A DNA stretch of 64,000 bases from Gilvimarinus gilvus (GCF_030518155.1 NZ_JAULRU010000617.1:62001-126000), one strand, 5' to 3'. Positions 9,235 to 17,902 are shown, counted from the stretch's first letter. Notes: generated by a model not told the origin, from the sequence alone. Program-made: numbers and translations.

Positions 9235-10257
9235 TTAGTCGCCAAGCTCTTGGCCGAACACGGGAAAACCCTGCTCATCCCAATGTAACACCCGAGCCCG
9301 TGCATCGCGATTGGGGTCGGTAAGCGGTGTGCCCTGCAACTCTTTGTAATCGCGTGAGTGATAAATCAATAGGTCTGTTTCACCATCTTCCGCAACCGTA
9401 AAGCTGTTGTGGCCGGGACCGAAACGTTTAACCGCTTCGTTGGTATAGAACACGGGCTCGGGCAGTTTATGCCAAGATTCTTGTTTCATTAGATCGGCAT
9501 CGGCATCTGCCCACAACATCCCCATAGCGTAGTTGTGATCGGTCGCACTGGCTGAATAGGTCATAAAAATACGACCGTTCTTTTTAAACACAGCCGCACC
9601 TTCATTGACCTTGTAGGTAATGATTTCCCAGTCTAGCGTTGGCTCTGTCAGCATAATGACAGGCTCTTTGATTTTAACCGGGCTCTCCAGCTCAGCCATA
9701 TACAGCGCAGAGTTGTATTTCTTTGCAGGGTCTTTTTGCGCCCACACCAAATAGCGTTTGCCATCATGGGCAAAACTTGTTGCATCCAGGGAAAAGTCGT
9801 CCCAGGGGGTATGCATACGAACGGGTTTGCTCCACGTGCCGGCCAACGGATTAGCCGCTGTTGAGGTGATGGCATGCATGCGAATCATCCATGGCTCATC
9901 CACCGGTGCACCGGCAAAATAGATCACCCACTGATCATCAAAATAATGCAACTCTGGCGCCCAGATATTAATACCGATGCTGCTCTGTTTAGTTGGCTGC
10001 CAGATGGTGACTTCTTCGGCGTCAGATAGGCCATTTATGGTTCTGGCCCGGCGCAACACCAGTCGATTGAATTCAGGAACAGTGCCAATAAAGTAGTAAT
10101 AGCCGTCCGTGTGACGGTGAATCCAGGGATCTGCGCGCAACTCGACAATTGGATTATCGTAGTCGACGGCGCCTGATTCGCCAGCCGACGCGGTAGTCAC
10201 AATGCAAAAGCTCGCCGCGATTACAGCGAGTAATGTGAGTATTCTGTTCACAGTCAT
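9235..10257 (-). CDS. Exported GH43 arabinan-active arabinofuranosidase
   Basis: The start at 10257 is chosen because AAGGGG lies upstream and a signal peptide ending ...TTASA follows (about residue 25). The mature enzyme is a single GH43 propeller with the base Asp in LRADPW (D43), modulator Asp in SLDATSF (D158) and acid Glu in VNEGAAV (E219). It resembles exo-acting 1,5-alpha-L-arabinofuranosidases. It is the first gene of a four-gene operon ending at the terminator near 4304. A close paralogue without a signal peptide is encoded at 24639-25586, which suggests an extracytoplasmic and a cytoplasmic version of one activity. Confidence 0.88.
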   Translation of the reverse strand: MTVNRILTLLAVIAASFCIVTTASAGESGAVDYDNPIVELRADPWIHRHTDGYYYFIGTVPEFNRLVLRRARTINGLSDAEEVTIWQPTKQSSIGINIWAPELHYFDDQWVIYFAGAPVDEPWMIRMHAITSTAANPLAGTWSKPVRMHTPWDDFSLDATSFAHDGKRYLVWAQKDPAKKYNSALYMAELESPVKIKEPVIMLTEPTLDWEIITYKVNEGAAVFKKNGRIFMTYSASATDHNYAMGMLWADADADLMKQESWHKLPEPVFYTNEAVKRFGPGHNSFTVAEDGETDLLIYHSRDYKELQGTPLTDPNRDARARVLHWDEQGFPVFGQELGD

Positions 10258-10313
10258 GTATCCCCTTGTTAGGTCTATTATTGGGTTCAACCTTTACACC
10301 TTGCATTTGAATA

Positions 10314-10327
10314 TTATTATAATACAA
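10314..10327 (-). promoter_or_regulatory. Putative arabinose-regulon operator, site B (between divergent GH43 genes)
   Basis: The minus strand reads TTGTATTATAATAA, containing the perfect palindrome TATTATAATA (10315-10324). It lies 57 bases before the exported GH43 start and 88 bases before the endo-arabinanase start, so it could control both directions. Confidence 0.55.
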
Positions 10328-10415
10328 TAATTGGTACAAGCGCCCTATGGATCATTTATCCTCAGGGTGAACCAATCAACGTTAAGAAGCGTTAACAATA
10401 ACAACTGAGGGCCAG

Positions 10416-11492
10416 ATGAAAAAACACGAATCTCTATCAGTTTTACGCGGAATGGCATTTACTATTGCGATTGGCGCGATAGCAGCGCTGACCTCCGCAT
10501 GCAGTGAGGCCCAACCAGAGTTTGACCGCATTGGCAAACAAGTCAGCATTCACGACCCGGTTATGGCCGAAGAAGACGGCGTTTACTATCTGTTTAGTAC
10601 AGGCCCCGGCATTACCATTTATCGCTCCAAAGATCGCATCAACTGGGAGCTTCAGGGGCGAGCCTTCGCCACTGAACCCACCTGGGCAAAATCCGTCGCA
10701 CCGGGCTTTCGCGGGCACCTGTGGGCACCCGATGTGGTGGAAAAGGATGGCAAATTTCACCTGTATTATTCCGTCTCAGCCTTTGGCAAAAACACCTCAG
10801 CGATTGGCGTCACCGTCACTGAAACACTAGACCCGAGCGCCGACAATTACGGCTGGCAGGATCAAGGTATTGTGATCCAATCGGTCCCGGGGCGAGATAA
10901 CTGGAATGCGATTGACCCCGCCGTTATTCGCGATGAAAACGGCGATGGCTGGATGGCATTTGGCTCTTTCTGGAGTGGTCACAAGCTGTTCAAGCTTAAT
11001 GAAGACTGGACGGCGCCTGCGCAACCCCAACAATGGCACGGCATCGCCTTTGGTTACCGTCCTGCCGATGTCCCTCCGGGTGAGGCCGGTCCGACCGAGC
11101 TCGAAGCACCCTTCCTGTTCAAACACGGCGATTTCTATTATCAGTTTATTTCGCTCGGTAAATGCTGCCGCGGCGCTGACAGCACTTATCATATTGGCGT
11201 AGGCCGCAGTGAATCGGTAACGGGCCCCTATTTGGACAAAGACGGTAGAGACCTGGCGCAAGGCGGCGGCAGCGTCATTTTAAAAGGTAACAAGCAATGG
11301 CCGGGTATCGGCCACAACAGCGCCTACACCTTTGATGGCGCCGACTATTTGGTTTTTCACGCCTATGAATCGGCCGATAACGGGCTGCAAAAGTTAAAGA
11401 TTCTCCCCATCGAGTGGCAAGATGGCTGGCCCACTGTTGACCCCGCCGGACTCGATGAATATCAAAGTGTTCAGGTAAAAAGTATTGATTAA
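10416..11492 (+). CDS. GH43 endo-1,5-alpha-L-arabinanase, lipoprotein
   Basis: The 358-residue protein has a lipobox ALTSAC (Cys29) and GAGG before the ATG. It has the endo-arabinanase form of GH43: base Asp in VSIHDPVM (D47), modulator Asp in WNAIDPAV (D167), acid Glu in ELEAPFLF (E230), and the metal-site region GIGHNSAY. Cellvibrio Arb43A-type enzymes of this subfamily cut the alpha-1,5-arabinan backbone. As a likely surface lipoprotein it would start degradation outside the outer membrane, upstream of the exo-acting GH43, GH51 and GH127 enzymes. It diverges from the GH43-galM-GH97-GH43 operon and ends at its own terminator. Confidence 0.9.
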   Translation: MKKHESLSVLRGMAFTIAIGAIAALTSACSEAQPEFDRIGKQVSIHDPVMAEEDGVYYLFSTGPGITIYRSKDRINWELQGRAFATEPTWAKSVAPGFRGHLWAPDVVEKDGKFHLYYSVSAFGKNTSAIGVTVTETLDPSADNYGWQDQGIVIQSVPGRDNWNAIDPAVIRDENGDGWMAFGSFWSGHKLFKLNEDWTAPAQPQQWHGIAFGYRPADVPPGEAGPTELEAPFLFKHGDFYYQFISLGKCCRGADSTYHIGVGRSESVTGPYLDKDGRDLAQGGGSVILKGNKQWPGIGHNSAYTFDGADYLVFHAYESADNGLQKLKILPIEWQDGWPTVDPAGLDEYQSVQVKSID

Positions 11493-11566
11493 TACCTCTG
11501 TCGGTTTCTGATTGCCTATTACCACAGCGGTATTTCTAGTCAGTTACGCAACGATGTTGTCTGTTT

Positions 11567-11591
11567 GGGGAGCCTGGCTCCCCCTTTTTTA
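11567..11591 (+). terminator. Terminator of the endo-arabinanase gene
   Basis: GGGGAGCC-T-GGCTCCCC forms a GC-rich stem followed by CTTTTTT, 75 bases after the stop codon. Confidence 0.85.
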
Positions 11592-11624
11592 TACACCCAA
11601 TAATTAAGGAAGGATGGATTATTT

Positions 11625-11900
11625 ATGCCTCTGCTACCTTTTCGACATGTTACAACACAAAAATTTAGTGGCGTATTGCGCTTTTCCCGCTTTCTAGTAT
11701 TACTCGCACTGATCTTTGTCGCCATAGGATTGCTGGCAGGTATGAGTGCTCTTTTCTCTTCAATGATAGGTGGAGTGGTACTTGCCGTGCCTTTTCTGGC
11801 AACGGCATTGGGGCTGTATGCCCTCGCGGCTTTCCTTACTATTTTGTTAGCAATAGAGGATAACTTACGCCTACAAGCCGCATCTTCTCAACGAGACTAA
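11625..11900 (+). CDS. Small membrane protein of unknown function (91 aa)
   Basis: The frame encodes a basic N-terminus and two hydrophobic segments, about residues 23-43 and 46-76, separated by a short SSMIGG turn, then a polar tail. AAGGAAGG lies 11 bases before the ATG, a long but possible spacing. No family is recognised. It sits alone between the arabinanase terminator and the convergent pectate lyase. A real small inner-membrane protein is likely but not proven. Confidence 0.55.
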   Translation: MPLLPFRHVTTQKFSGVLRFSRFLVLLALIFVAIGLLAGMSALFSSMIGGVVLAVPFLATALGLYALAAFLTILLAIEDNLRLQAASSQRD

Positions 11901-11993
11901 CCGCGGTCGAAAGGTTTTCCCAACTCTTTGCAAGAACAAAATTTAGCTCGCAGTCTGCGCTACGCAAGTCAGCGCAGCGGGTCACGGTATTCC

Positions 11994-13157
11994 CTATTTT
12001 GGCTCTGTTAGTTCGCCTGCGTAACTGGAACGAGCGTTGTGGCTAGCCCGCCAGCGCGGATAGTCTTCGCTCAATAGCCCTTCAGGCCAAGTACCGTACC
12101 AATGGTAACCGCTGCGCCTCTCTAAGTGGACCTCGGCAAGCGACTCTACCCGCGAGCCATCCCGATTGGTGAAAAATGGCTGGCGGGTTTTTATATCGTA
12201 AAATCTGGCCCACAGGCCCAGAGCTGTGCTGTCTTGCACCAATTTACGGTCGAAGGTTGCAGTGTGATACTCAAACCGAACCGGGTTAATCGCCACCTCC
12301 TCAACCCTAAGCCCCTCAATACGATGATCAACAAACCAGTCAACGGCAGCATCAACGGCCGATATCACTCTAGCTGACGGCTGGCTTTTGGACATAAGGT
12401 AATCCACGACCGCAACACTCTCCCAGGTTTGCAAGGCCGGCAACTCATACGAGCGCGCAGCAACCGGAACCAGTGTGTTTTTGTCATACTGCCCCGCCCA
12501 AATGGTTGGTTTTCCATCGATAACAATTTGTAAGTCGAGGATCAGCTGATCGCCTCTATTGACTGCACCTCGTGCACGCTCGCGCAAATCTTTGGGCACA
12601 AATTCAAAAGGTGGCGCAGCACTTGCGACCTGCCTGAGAAACCCGAGTACGCCCGGCATGACCTCATCGGCAAAGGTAATGTGCTCGGCATAGGATCGAT
12701 CCTCGCGCCCGGGCGAGTGCGGCCAACCGCCGTTGGCGTACTGAATATCTAACGTGAATGTTAGCCCCGCAATGGCAGCGCGCCGATAGCGCTCGTCGCC
12801 GGTTATCTGGTAGGCGTGGGCCAAATAGGTGATTTGCGGATAAATATTGCGGTTATCGAAACTGGCATCGTTGTTTGGTTTATTAGCAACAATTCGGGCT
12901 TTTTCAACGTCACTTAATAGGCGTTGTGGATGCTTATTCTCCGGCCAGCCGCCATTGTTGCGTTGGTACAAAACAATATTATCGGCAATGGCCTTCACAT
13001 CCACAGGTTTGTGGAGTGGCGCATCAGCTTGACCGGTTCGGTTGTACCAATGATGAACGGCATCACTGAACCCATCGAGAGTTATGGGCGCAGCAGCACT
13101 TGCAGACATTGTGGTGGTTAACAGGGCAACCACCACAATACTCCTGACACTAATCAC
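11994..13157 (-). CDS. Family 10 pectate lyase (PL10), secreted
   Basis: The protein matches PL10 pectate lyases, which cleave polygalacturonate by beta-elimination with Ca. Visible family segments include NGGWPENKHPQ near the N-terminus, NNDASFDNRNIYPQI, NGGWPHSPGR, and the C-terminal catalytic region LGLWARFYDIKTRQPFF ... RRSGYHWYGTWPEGLL. A signal peptide (...SIVVVALLTTTMSASA) precedes the mature domain. The start is uncertain. A GTG at 13157 overlaps the stop of the upstream DUF1244 gene and gives a normal signal peptide; GTGs at 13187 and 13136 (the latter after AGGAG) are alternatives. Overlap suggests translational coupling to DUF1244. Confidence 0.85.
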   Translation of the reverse strand: MISVRSIVVVALLTTTMSASAAAPITLDGFSDAVHHWYNRTGQADAPLHKPVDVKAIADNIVLYQRNNGGWPENKHPQRLLSDVEKARIVANKPNNDASFDNRNIYPQITYLAHAYQITGDERYRRAAIAGLTFTLDIQYANGGWPHSPGREDRSYAEHITFADEVMPGVLGFLRQVASAAPPFEFVPKDLRERARGAVNRGDQLILDLQIVIDGKPTIWAGQYDKNTLVPVAARSYELPALQTWESVAVVDYLMSKSQPSARVISAVDAAVDWFVDHRIEGLRVEEVAINPVRFEYHTATFDRKLVQDSTALGLWARFYDIKTRQPFFTNRDGSRVESLAEVHLERRSGYHWYGTWPEGLLSEDYPRWRASHNARSSYAGELTEPK

Positions 13158-13404
13158 GCGGCGTCTGGTATTTGTCCTTCCAGTCACGGTAAGGCATTTG
13201 ATAAATAATTTCCCGTGCCTGGTCTTTGTCGAGGTCTAGGCCACGTTCGTTGGCCGCCTGCTGATACCACTTACCCAAACAGTTGCGACAAAATCCTGCC
13301 AGATCCATCAAATCGATGTTTTGCACATCCTTACGCTCATCTAAATGTGCGAGCAATCGGCGAAACGCAGCCGCTTCAATTTCTGTTTGTAACTGCTTAT
13401 CCAC
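13150..13404 (-). CDS. DUF1244 family protein
   Basis: The 84-residue cytoplasmic protein uses a GTG start preceded by TTAGGAGTTAAA. It carries the family's conserved segment FRRLLAHLDERKDVQNIDLM followed by DLAGFCRNCLGKWY, which has two Cys residues. DUF1244 proteins are small, widely conserved in proteobacteria and have no established function. The stop codon lies inside the 5' end of the pectate lyase gene, an unusual link between a housekeeping family and a secreted enzyme. Confidence 0.85.
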   Translation of the reverse strand: MDKQLQTEIEAAAFRRLLAHLDERKDVQNIDLMDLAGFCRNCLGKWYQQAANERGLDLDKDQAREIIYQMPYRDWKDKYQTPRD

Positions 13405-13438
13405 TTTAACTCCTAAAGACTGATTTTTTAAAAAATGC

Positions 13439-14485
13439 TTACCATTGCAGGTCCTGCTTAAGCTTGGCCACCAGGTTATTTGCCATACGCTGATTAGTCA
13501 CCACATTAGGGTGCCAGTCACAACCAAAGCCATCATCAGCCTCAATACGCCCCAGATCCAGCACCTGAATTTGCTCATCGGCCAGAGCTTGCAACTGGCT
13601 GATTTGATCGGTTCGCACTTCACCACTTAACATCGGGCTTGCCACCAAATATATCGGAGCGCCGACATAATCTTTTTGCAATGCATCCACCAGCGCTTGC
13701 ATGCCTGCCTGGTAACCGGGCGCCGAACCCTGCCAAAAATCATTCGTACCTATCGTCACGACAACCGCGTCGGGCTGGTACTTTGCGACCGGCCAAATCG
13801 TTGAAAAATTATCCGCGAGCGTCAGGCGGCGGCGCTCGCCAATTGTAGGCGCACTGGGCACCTCTTCACCATAGGAGCGCCAAACGCCAATACCTGACCA
13901 GGCAATGGTGTGAATGTCAGCGGCAAGCTCTGCTGCTGCCAACCCGGCGTAAGCTTGGGTGGGGTTGCTGGTATCCTGGGAGTAGCTGCAGTCTTTGCTC
14001 TCGCCCTCAACGCCATAACCGGCGGTAATAGAATCACCAATGACCAACAAGCGGCGACCCGATGCAGGCGGAGGTGCCAGCAAACGCCCATCAACCTCGG
14101 GTAACCCTTGCAAAGCCGTAACCCCTGAAAACGATTCTGCCAAACGAGTCAGACGTACGGTGTGCTCGGTCAGTGGCAGGCCTTGAGCGAGCTGTATAAG
14201 GCGAGTACCTGGCTCTAACCATAAATCTCTACTGAGTCCATCGAGAGTAAGCTGAAACCGGACGCGCTGCTCGGATGACATTTCAATGCTCGCCTCGGTA
14301 CCGTAGAAATTGAATTCAATGGTAGATCCGGGCCAGGTAAACGAAGCCTTTTGAGACGGAGTCACCTCGAATCGTCCCATCATACGTAGCTTTGCAAAAT
14401 CATCTGTTGCCCAGGCGGCAGAGCCAACCAACAACATTACCAACACCAAACTAAACATTTTTATTTTTATCAATACTCGCAACAT
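13439..14485 (-). CDS. Secreted SGNH acetyl esterase, carbohydrate esterase family 2 type
   Basis: The 348-residue protein begins with a signal peptide ending near AAWA (residue 26), after AGGAGCGACTGT. Residues about 30-140 form an N-terminal beta-sandwich, and the rest is an SGNH hydrolase. Its blocks are GDSITAGYG (catalytic Ser about 152), a Gly block around IAWSGIGVWRSYG, GTNDFW, and DWHPN with the catalytic Asp/His. A beta-sandwich before SGNH is the CE2 layout, and CE2 enzymes deacetylate xylan, glucomannan or manno-oligosaccharides. It lies upstream of DUF1244 and PL10 on the same strand with a 34-base gap, consistent with a cell-wall hydrolysis operon. Confidence 0.83.
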   Translation of the reverse strand: MLRVLIKIKMFSLVLVMLLVGSAAWATDDFAKLRMMGRFEVTPSQKASFTWPGSTIEFNFYGTEASIEMSSEQRVRFQLTLDGLSRDLWLEPGTRLIQLAQGLPLTEHTVRLTRLAESFSGVTALQGLPEVDGRLLAPPPASGRRLLVIGDSITAGYGVEGESKDCSYSQDTSNPTQAYAGLAAAELAADIHTIAWSGIGVWRSYGEEVPSAPTIGERRRLTLADNFSTIWPVAKYQPDAVVVTIGTNDFWQGSAPGYQAGMQALVDALQKDYVGAPIYLVASPMLSGEVRTDQISQLQALADEQIQVLDLGRIEADDGFGCDWHPNVVTNQRMANNLVAKLKQDLQW

Positions 14486-14527
14486 ACAGTCGCTCCTGAA
14501 TGAAATAACGGGGCCAGCATAAACTTA

Positions 14528-14899
14528 CTAGGCCGTTGGCAATCCCAACCAATGGTTCGCTTCATCAAGCTTCGCAAAGCCAAAGTGTTTCACTTCAGCG
14601 CTAACAAAATGCTGAGCAACACTTTCAACAAGGCCAGCAATTTTCGAATCAGTGACCAGGGCCACCTGGGCAATGTCCTTATGATGCTGCCTAACAAATT
14701 TTAAATGGGCAACAAGTGCCGCAAAGGAGTTCCAACCGGGAAAAGACTGTGTTTTAACCAGAACACCTTTAATTTCACCGAACTGATCAATCACGGGATC
14801 CACAATACGCGCTGCGGCTTCAAAGTCTGCCTGACTTAAAGAGCCCTCAGGCTCCAGCGTCACTATTAAAGCGGCGGTATTTATATGAACATGTAACAT
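14528..14899 (-). CDS. SpoIIAA-like (STAS-fold) small protein
   Basis: The start at 14899 (MLHVHINTAAL) is used because AGGAAG lies 6 bases upstream; the longer frame reads into a MITE and is not genuine. The 123-residue protein matches the SpoIIAA-like family: N-terminal ALIVTLEPEGSLSQADFE, then VIDQFGEIKGVLVKTQ-FPGW, and the C-terminal KHF-F-DEANHWL segment. These proteins have an alpha/beta fold related to STAS and CRAL-TRIO domains. Some may bind lipids, but no function is established. The MITE at 14913-15070 begins 13 bases before the start codon, so transcription must come from or through the element. Confidence 0.75.
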   Translation of the reverse strand: MLHVHINTAALIVTLEPEGSLSQADFEAAARIVDPVIDQFGEIKGVLVKTQSFPGWNSFAALVAHLKFVRQHHKDIAQVALVTDSKIAGLVESVAQHFVSAEVKHFGFAKLDEANHWLGLPTA

Positions 14900-14912
14900 A
14901 AACGTCTTCCTA

Positions 14913-15070
14913 GCAGGCTGTTGAAAAACCACATGCATGCTCAGCGTAGCCTGAAACGTGCAGATGTTGTGTCTTGTCTCGACGGACAGGGTGGTTCCCT
15001 TTGCTAGAGGCAAGGCGCAACAGATGTGCGCTTCAGGCCACGCCCCCCCGGGGCTTTTCAACAGCCCGCT
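14913..15070. mobile_element. MITE-like element, copy 2 (internally shortened, about 158 bp)
   Basis: The left end GCAGGCTGTTGAAAAACC and about 110 bases of interior match copies 1 and 3. The copy then jumps to a right end GGGCTTTTCAACAGCCCGC, lacking about 95 interior bases. TA occurs on both outer sides and could be a short target duplication. The element abuts the Shine-Dalgarno of the SpoIIAA-like gene. The rest of the gap to 15337 holds only the hairpin at 15276-15319. Confidence 0.7.
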
Positions 15071-15275
15071 AGACCAAATGGATACACTTAATGGCAACAA
15101 GACCAGCCTTTGTATCATGATGCGAAGCCCCTCGCCACCTGTCGACCCGACAACCAACGCGTTAACAAGCTATCGTTGCAATGCTTATCTGGGCGGATGT
15201 AGGGCACTCATTAAATGTAGAAAGGTTTTCAATTGCGCGCCAATTGGTGTCTGAGTGACATATGTTGGACCATAG

Positions 15276-15319
15276 GCACAGCTATCTTTGCTCCAGACGA
15301 GCAAAGATAGCCATTGTGC
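15276..15319 (-). terminator. Hairpin after the ExoP C-terminal-like gene
   Basis: GCTATCTTTGCTC and GAGCAAAGATAGC form a perfect 13-bp stem with a CAGAC loop, and GCACA/TGTGC extends it. It lies about 20 bases after the stop of the minus-strand gene. No T-run follows, so it may be a weak terminator or an RNA 3'-end stabiliser. Confidence 0.5.
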
Positions 15320-15337
15320 AATGCGAGCCTCTAACGA

Positions 15338-15961
15338 TTAAGGGTTGGGTACGCATCCCTCGTCACCCTCAGCCATAGCAGACAAGCTAATTTCAGCGAT
15401 GTCTAAATCCAGTGCCCCGCTGGTGCCGATACTGACCGGCCAATTAATTTTGCCAGCGTCCAGCCCGTTGGCGGTAAAGCAATCGAGCGCCAACGGCAAA
15501 GCAAACCAGGTGTTCGGCTCAGCTTGTTTTAAATTATCCGCAATATTGACCTGTGCCTCACAATTTTCGCCACAAGCTATTTTGAGGTTGACCGTTTTGG
15601 GAACACTGGAGTTTACCTTCAGCGCCAGCATCAATTCAGCCTTATCGGCAAGCGCAGAAAGATCCAGCGTTGTGCCGCTTATGGTTGCATTGACGCCATG
15701 TTCCGACTTGGTCCAAGAAAATCGCAGGGCACCGGGAAAAGTCGTATCACCCGCCTCGACCACTACCAACTTACCCGAGCCACTCTCGCCTCCGGAGTCG
15801 GGGATTGGTTTCCACCAATTGTCGGGGTCTTGCAGTACCCACTCCCAATTGCCGGGGGTTTGGCCTCCGGTGAAATAAACAAAGTTGGGGTTGGGTTCAT
15901 TGGCCGCGAAAGCCGCTCCCGACACCAGACAAAGACTTAGCAAAAACACTTTTACGTTCAT
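15338..15961 (-). CDS. Secreted free-standing ExoP C-terminal (galactose-binding-like) domain protein
   Basis: The start at 15961 gives a signal peptide MNVKVFLLSLCLVSGAAFA. Residues about 75-200 resemble the C-terminal beta-sandwich of ExoP-type GH3 glucosidases: LRFSWTKSEHGVNATI, LDLSALADKAELMLALKV, IACGENCEAQVNI, WFALPLALDCF and SGALDLDIAEISL. In ExoP this module follows the GH3 catalytic domains. Here no catalytic domain is present and the protein is only 207 residues. It may bind a glycan or assist another enzyme. The resemblance is by eye, so the family call is moderate and the function unknown. Confidence 0.6.
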   Translation of the reverse strand: MNVKVFLLSLCLVSGAAFAANEPNPNFVYFTGGQTPGNWEWVLQDPDNWWKPIPDSGGESGSGKLVVVEAGDTTFPGALRFSWTKSEHGVNATISGTTLDLSALADKAELMLALKVNSSVPKTVNLKIACGENCEAQVNIADNLKQAEPNTWFALPLALDCFTANGLDAGKINWPVSIGTSGALDLDIAEISLSAMAEGDEGCVPNP

Positions 15962-16311
15962 GTTATTCACCCGTTTATTATCGTTATTGGTTTGAGCCCA
16001 TTGCGAACAAACAATGGCCACTACGTTAATCACAACTACGCCCCAAAAGGCATATATAAAAAATATATCACATACGAATACCGATAAAAATGCGACGGCA
16101 GTAAAAAACAGCGCTTTGCGAGCGCCTTGGCTTACCGCTTAGAGCTTGACCCTCACCCCCAATTGTTAACTTAATTTAAACACTCAATAAAAAATACAGG
16201 TAATTGTGTACTCGTACGGTCATTGCTTTAATGAGTTTAAGCGTACGGCGAAGCCAAAAGGCTTAATCCGGTGCGCCAAAATCTTAACCTCGATAAAATT
16301 GGGAGAACATC
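15962..16311. other. Divergent intergenic region without recognised gene
   Basis: This 350-base AT-rich stretch separates the ExoP-like gene (minus) from YceI (plus) and should hold both promoters. I see no tRNA, repeat or convincing operator. Only a weak GCGCT-TTGCG-AGCGC hairpin near 16112 stands out. Confidence 0.5.
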
Positions 16312-16890
16312 ATGTCAACAACCCGTTTAGTGCTCACCTCACTCATCACGCTATCTTCAATCGCCCTGCAGGCTGCCGAAGTTCCCCTAACCGGCTCCTA
16401 TGTACTCGATGCCAGCCATACGCACGTCGGCTTTGCGGTAAGTCATATGGGCTATAGCGACGTCGTCGGGCGCTTCAACCAGCTCGAAGGTCAGGTCAAG
16501 GTCGATGCGAACGGCAGCGCAGACGTCGAGATTGTCATTGACGCCGCCAGTTTAGATACCAATCACAACAAGCGCGATGATCATTTGCGCAGCCCAGACT
16601 TCTTTGACGCAAAACAGTTTCCTACCATTACCTTTAGTGGCCAGACTCAATTGAACCAAGATCGCTCTCCCACACAGTTTGAAGGACAACTTCAGCTACT
16701 GGGTAAGAGTCACCCCGTCACCTTAGCTATATCCAAAGGTAAAGAGGGCGAGGACCCTTGGGGTTTATACCGCATCGGGTATAAAGCGAGCACCACCATC
16801 AAGCGGTCAGACTTTGATATGAACTTTATGCAAGGTGGTATCGGTGACGAAGTTACCCTCACGATAAACCTGGAAGCCGTTAAACAATAA
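16312..16890 (+). CDS. YceI family periplasmic protein
   Basis: The 192-residue protein has a signal peptide ending near LQAA and GGGAGAACATC before the ATG. It carries the YceI lipocalin-like fold signatures: YVLDASHTHVGFAVSHMGYS near the N-terminus, GRFNQLEGQV, HLRSPDFFDAKQFPTITF in the middle, and SDFDMNF near the C-terminus. Family members bind polyisoprenoids or other amphiphiles in the periplasm and are often induced by base or other stress. The membrane protein 50 bases downstream on the same strand probably forms an operon with it. Confidence 0.88.
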   Translation: MSTTRLVLTSLITLSSIALQAAEVPLTGSYVLDASHTHVGFAVSHMGYSDVVGRFNQLEGQVKVDANGSADVEIVIDAASLDTNHNKRDDHLRSPDFFDAKQFPTITFSGQTQLNQDRSPTQFEGQLQLLGKSHPVTLAISKGKEGEDPWGLYRIGYKASTTIKRSDFDMNFMQGGIGDEVTLTINLEAVKQ

Positions 16891-16940
16891 TCTGCACAGG
16901 AGCAGGCGCCCTGCTCCGCCCCGCCTATCAGGAGAGCCTC

Positions 16941-17741
16941 ATGCCTATCTACGTCATTTTGCAAGCGGCGCTTACCCCGCTATTACTTTCGGTGGTTTTG
17001 AGCACATTAAACAAGCTCAAATATTATTCACGACAAGCCAATGAAGCGGTCGTAATGGTCGCTTGGCTGGCAATCAGCGCCTGGATAATGAGCGGACCCA
17101 ACTTGCCACCAAGAAACGCCCTCGACGTTTTGTGGTGCACGACATTACTCCTTCTGGCATCACCCACCTTCCCCAACGGCTATCGGCCCACTGCCATTAC
17201 ACTGACTATAAGCGCAGGACTGCTATGGGCTGCCTGGCCCGCGCTTACCTACAAGGCGAATTGGGCCAGCCATGGCATGCTCTGGCTTATTACGGCAACG
17301 GGGATTGCGACATTGTTTTGGCAACAATGCCAAGCCAGGCAACACTTTAAAGCCTCCGCCGTAGGAATTGGAGCTGTTGCCGGTGCAATAAGCCTAACCA
17401 CTATAATGAGTGGCAGTTTAAAGCTGGGGCTAGTAGCCGCCAGTATGAGCTTTCTTATGTTCTTGCCGGCGCTCTCCCAGTTATGGCGCCAATCGCAACT
17501 GTTTACGCATTCAACCCAAAGATTATCGGCACTTATTACCGGGCTATTATTGTTTTGTACCCTCTATGCCGACGTCAATGTGGTTAGCTTTACTCTGGCA
17601 CTTAGCGCCCTGCTGATTGTGCAACATAAACAGCCATCCCGAATGATAGACGGGATAATAATTACACTGAGTTTTCTCACCGTAATCTGCGCAGCACTTA
17701 GCGAATATGTGTTCTCTCAATCAGCGCCCATCTATTACTAA
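16941..17741 (+). CDS. Polytopic inner-membrane protein of unknown function
   Basis: AGGAGAGCCTC precedes the ATG. The 266-residue protein has about eight hydrophobic segments, starting with residues 4-22, then 38-54, 64-77, 83-99 and others to the C-terminus. Trp and Ala are frequent, and I recognise no catalytic or transporter motif. It follows YceI by 50 bases and probably shares its transcript, so a role in envelope lipid or quinone handling is possible but speculative. Confidence 0.65.
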   Translation: MPIYVILQAALTPLLLSVVLSTLNKLKYYSRQANEAVVMVAWLAISAWIMSGPNLPPRNALDVLWCTTLLLLASPTFPNGYRPTAITLTISAGLLWAAWPALTYKANWASHGMLWLITATGIATLFWQQCQARQHFKASAVGIGAVAGAISLTTIMSGSLKLGLVAASMSFLMFLPALSQLWRQSQLFTHSTQRLSALITGLLLFCTLYADVNVVSFTLALSALLIVQHKQPSRMIDGIIITLSFLTVICAALSEYVFSQSAPIYY

Positions 17742-17747
17742 AATCGT

Positions 17748-17778
17748 AAAAAGTGTCGATCGCGCTACCGACACTTTT
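17748..17778 (+). terminator. Terminator of the YceI operon
   Basis: AAAAGTGTCG and CGACACTTTT pair across a 10-base loop directly after the stop codon, giving a terminator-like stem with A and T ends. Confidence 0.6.
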
Positions 17779-17902
17779 ACCGCAAAAAAATCTATAGATA
17801 CACCCAGCAAGGCATATGTCTAAACCGATATTTTCTACATAAGTCATGCGTTTGCTTGGAAAAATTTTTCACTTATCAAAACGCCGACGTCAAAAATTGC
17901 AT

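Noticed and set aside
14899-15157. N-terminal extension of the SpoIIAA-like protein back to 15157
   Set aside because: The extra 86 codons read through MITE copy 2; the AGGAAG site supports the start at 14899.
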